Source: Actinomycetes bacterium
GTDB taxonomy: Bacteria; Actinomycetota; Acidimicrobiia; Acidimicrobiales; Palsa-688
NCBI GenBank assembly: GCA_021816565.1
Contig: JAKAXN010000155.1
Span: forward strand, 1-9,861
Reading direction: 5' to 3'
DNA: 9,861 nucleotides
This document shows, in pieces, positions 7,624 to 9,861 of the stretch. Both the position numbers and the translations under genes were made by a program. Position 1 is the stretch's first letter, and each line of letters begins with the position of its first letter. Below the pieces are notes generated by a model, which searched no databases, was not told the DNA's origin, and saw nothing but the letters and a program-made list of their open reading frames with translations.

Positions 7624-9861
7624 GTGAGCATCCTCGGAAACCGGGTACTGCGCCGGGAAGACCCCAAGTTCTTGACCACGGGCGGCGTGTACGTGGACGA
7701 CCTGGTGGGGGAGGGGGCGCTGTGGGCCACCTTCGTACGCTCCACCATGGCCCACGCCCGCATCGCGTCCATCGACACCGACGAGGCCCGTAGCCAGCCG
7801 GGCGTGGTCGCCGTCTACACCGGGGCCGACATCGACATGGGACCCATCCCGCCGGCCATGCCGATGATCCCGGACGCGATGGCCCGGCCCCTCCTCGCCC
7901 GGGACGTGGTGCGCTTCGTCGGCGAACCCGTGGCAGTGGTACTGACAGAGGAGCGCTACCAGGGTGAGGACGCGGCCGAGGCCGTCTTCGTCGACTACGA
8001 CCCTCTGCCGGCGGTGGTCGACCCGGAGGCCGCGCTCGGCAACTCCACCCTGCTCTACCCGGACCTGGGCACCAACGCGGCGGTGGACATGAGGGTCCCC
8101 GAGGACCCGGAGTTCTTCGCCGGCTGCGATGTGGTGGTTACCCAGCGGGTGGTCAACCAGAGGCTGGCGCCCTGCCCGCTGGAGGTGCGCTCCGGGCTGG
8201 CGTCGTGGGGCGACGACGGCCGCCTCACCCAGTTCGCCTCGGTGCAGCATCCGCAGGGGGCCCGCGACGCCCTGTGCGCCGCCTACGGCCTGCCGGCCGA
8301 GCAGGTGCGCGTCGTCGCCCCCGATGTGGGCGGCGGGTTCGGGGCCAAGATCGGCCTGTACGCCGAGGAGACGCTCCTGGCGTGGCTGGCCCGGGCCGCG
8401 GGGCGCCCGGTCCGCTGGACCGAGACCCGCTCCGAGAGCATGCTGGCCCTCGGTCACGGCCGGGGGCAGACCCAGACCGTGACCATCGGCGGCAACCGCG
8501 ACGGCAAGGTGCTGGCCTACCGGCTCGACATCATCCAAGACGGCGGGGCCTACCCGGCCATCGGGGCCATCCTGCCGTTCCTGACCGCCATGATGGCTCC
8601 CGGCACCTACGACATCGCCAAGGCCGTCGGGTCGTCGGTCGCGGTGGTCACCAACACCACCCCGACGGTGGCCTACCGCGGCGCCGGGCGGCCGGAGGCC
8701 ACCGCCGCCATCGAGCGGGCCATGGACCTCTTCGCCGCCGAGATCGGCATGGACCCGGCCGAGGTACGCCGGCGCAACCTCATAGCCCCAAACGCCTTCC
8801 CCCACACCACCGCGGCCGGCGCCACCTACGACGTCGGTGACTACGGGCGGGCCCTGGACACGGCCCTCGAGGCCTCCGGGTACCAGGAGTTGCGGGCGGA
8901 GCAGAAGCGCCGGCGCGACTCCGGCGACCCGGTGCAGATGGGCATCGGAGTGTCCACCTACGTGGAGATCACCAACGGCGCCGGCGAGACCGGGGACTTC
9001 GCCGCGGTGGAGATCCGCCCCGGCGGCAAGGCCCGGGTCTACACCGGCAGCTCCCCGCACGGTCAGGGCCACGTGACCGCCTGGTCGATGATCGCCTCCG
9101 AGCAGCTCGGTATCCCGATGGACGACATCGAGGTAATCGCCAACGACACCGACCTGGTACCCAAGGGCGGGGGCACCTTCGGGTCCCGGTCCCTCCAGTC
9201 GGCCGGAGTGGCCGTGCACGAGGCGTCCCTCACCCTGGTCGACCAGGCCCGCAAGCTGGCCGCCGACCTGCTCGAGGCCAGCGCCGACGACGTGGTCCTG
9301 GATCGCTCCAGCGGCCGGTTCCACGTGGCCGGCACCCCGGCGGTCACCCGGTCCTGGGACGACCTGCTGGAGGCGGGCGGCGAGGGTGGCCTGAAGGTCG
9401 AGCACAGCTCGGCCCCGCCCGGGCCGACCTTCCCGTTCGGGGCCCATGTGGCGGTGGTCGACGTCGACACCGAGACCGGTCAGGTCCGCCTCCGGCGGAT
9501 AGTGGCGGTGGACGACGCCGGCACCATCCTCAACCCGCTGCTGGCCGAGGGCCAGCGCCATGGCGGCCTGGCCCAGGGGGCGGCCCAGGCCCTGCTCGAG
9601 GAGGTCCGCTACGACGAGGACGGCAACCCGGTCACCTCGAACCTGGCCGACTACGCCATGATCTCCGCCACGGAGCTGCCCAGCTTCGAGTTGGTCTCCA
9701 TGGAGACGCCGACTCCCAACAACGCGCTCGGAGCAAAGGGAATAGGCGAGTCAGGCACGATAGGTTCGACACCGGCAGTGCAGAGCGCCGTGATCGACGC
9801 CCTGTCCCACCTCGGAGTGCGACACATCGACATGCCGGCCAGCCCCCAGAGGGTGTGGGCG
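7624..9861 (+). CDS. Molybdenum hydroxylase large subunit (CoxL/xanthine dehydrogenase family), 3' end outside window
   Basis: The frame is open from GTG 7624 through the last base, giving 746 residues without a stop. Members usually have about 770-800 residues, and the final visible DMPASPQRVWA resembles the family's C-terminal end, so little is missing. The subunit carries the molybdenum-cytosine-dinucleotide cofactor and hydroxylates or oxidises a substrate, passing electrons to separate iron-sulfur and FAD subunits. The canonical N-terminus (LGNRVLRREDPKFLTTGG) fixes the start. A hammerhead domain covers about 15-125. Cofactor-binding features are the VQHPQ region (207-211), GGGFGAK (236-242), AYRGAGR (350-356), GTFGSRS near residue 520, and KGIGESG with the expected catalytic Glu709. 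True CO dehydrogenases have AYRCSFR; the AYRGAGR form belongs to the form II/BMS-like group with uncertain substrate, so CO oxidation is not predicted. No partner subunit gene lies upstream; partners may lie downstream of the window. Confidence 0.95.
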   Translation, partial: MSILGNRVLRREDPKFLTTGGVYVDDLVGEGALWATFVRSTMAHARIASIDTDEARSQPGVVAVYTGADIDMGPIPPAMPMIPDAMARPLLARDVVRFVGEPVAVVLTEERYQGEDAAEAVFVDYDPLPAVVDPEAALGNSTLLYPDLGTNAAVDMRVPEDPEFFAGCDVVVTQRVVNQRLAPCPLEVRSGLASWGDDGRLTQFASVQHPQGARDALCAAYGLPAEQVRVVAPDVGGGFGAKIGLYAEETLLAWLARAAGRPVRWTETRSESMLALGHGRGQTQTVTIGGNRDGKVLAYRLDIIQDGGAYPAIGAILPFLTAMMAPGTYDIAKAVGSSVAVVTNTTPTVAYRGAGRPEATAAIERAMDLFAAEIGMDPAEVRRRNLIAPNAFPHTTAAGATYDVGDYGRALDTALEASGYQELRAEQKRRRDSGDPVQMGIGVSTYVEITNGAGETGDFAAVEIRPGGKARVYTGSSPHGQGHVTAWSMIASEQLGIPMDDIEVIANDTDLVPKGGGTFGSRSLQSAGVAVHEASLTLVDQARKLAADLLEASADDVVLDRSSGRFHVAGTPAVTRSWDDLLEAGGEGGLKVEHSSAPPGPTFPFGAHVAVVDVDTETGQVRLRRIVAVDDAGTILNPLLAEGQRHGGLAQGAAQALLEEVRYDEDGNPVTSNLADYAMISATELPSFELVSMETPTPNNALGAKGIGESGTIGSTPAVQSAVIDALSHLGVRHIDMPASPQRVWA

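Noticed and set aside
7624..9861. Calling the last gene carbon monoxide dehydrogenase coxL.
   Set aside because: The active-site loop is AYRGAGR, not AYRCSFR, and no small or medium subunit genes are visible to support the assignment.

Overview
The window is high-GC DNA in which every gene I can support lies on the + strand, packed head to tail. It is best explained as chromosomal DNA from an actinobacterium. The order mfd, extracytoplasmic SurA-like lipoprotein, mazG, eno, ftsB/divIC is a conserved actinobacterial housekeeping neighbourhood; Mycobacterium tuberculosis has mfd, mazG, a lipoprotein, eno and an FtsB-like gene in a similar block. The GC-rich codon use, the Thr/Pro tail on the FtsB-like protein and the MazG architecture would fit a deep-branching class such as Acidimicrobiia. 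That placement is inference only, because there is no rRNA or other marker in the window.

Layout. Positions 1-38 are a short leader that holds a 10-bp palindrome and the start of an 11-codon ORF with a good Shine-Dalgarno; no upstream gene can be identified. Positions 39-3524 encode Mfd, the transcription-repair coupling factor. Its stop overlaps the GTG start of a lipoprotein with a SurA-type N-domain and a degenerate parvulin domain (3521-4441). After 13 bases comes a MazG nucleotide pyrophosphohydrolase fused to an N-terminal tetrapyrrole-methylase domain (4455-5870). A 105-base gap with GC-rich hairpins, a possible -10 element and a ribosome binding site precedes enolase (5976-7265). Enolase overlaps by ATGA an FtsB/DivIC-family divisome protein (7262-7570). 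After 53 bases a molybdenum hydroxylase large subunit (CoxL/xanthine dehydrogenase family) starts at GTG 7624 and runs off the end of the window, probably only a few codons short of its stop.

How the genes fit together. The first five are core functions: rescue of RNA polymerase stalled at DNA damage, an envelope chaperone-like lipoprotein, removal of non-canonical NTPs, glycolysis and cell division. They look like one or two transcription units with two translationally coupled junctions. The molybdenum hydroxylase is accessory metabolism of a different kind. It breaks the expected synteny (often a DUF501 protein and an exopolyphosphatase follow ftsB in actinobacteria) and appears to have its own leaderless-type start.

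No stretch longer than 300 bases lacks a gene. I see no tRNA, rRNA, CRISPR array, insertion sequence or clear intrinsic terminator. I did not find a convincing undescribed system. The points most worth a second look are the lipoprotein that has lost both conserved parvulin histidines, the methylase-MazG fusion with two intact MazG motif sets, and the orphan-looking molybdenum hydroxylase of the non-CO AYRGAGR type.
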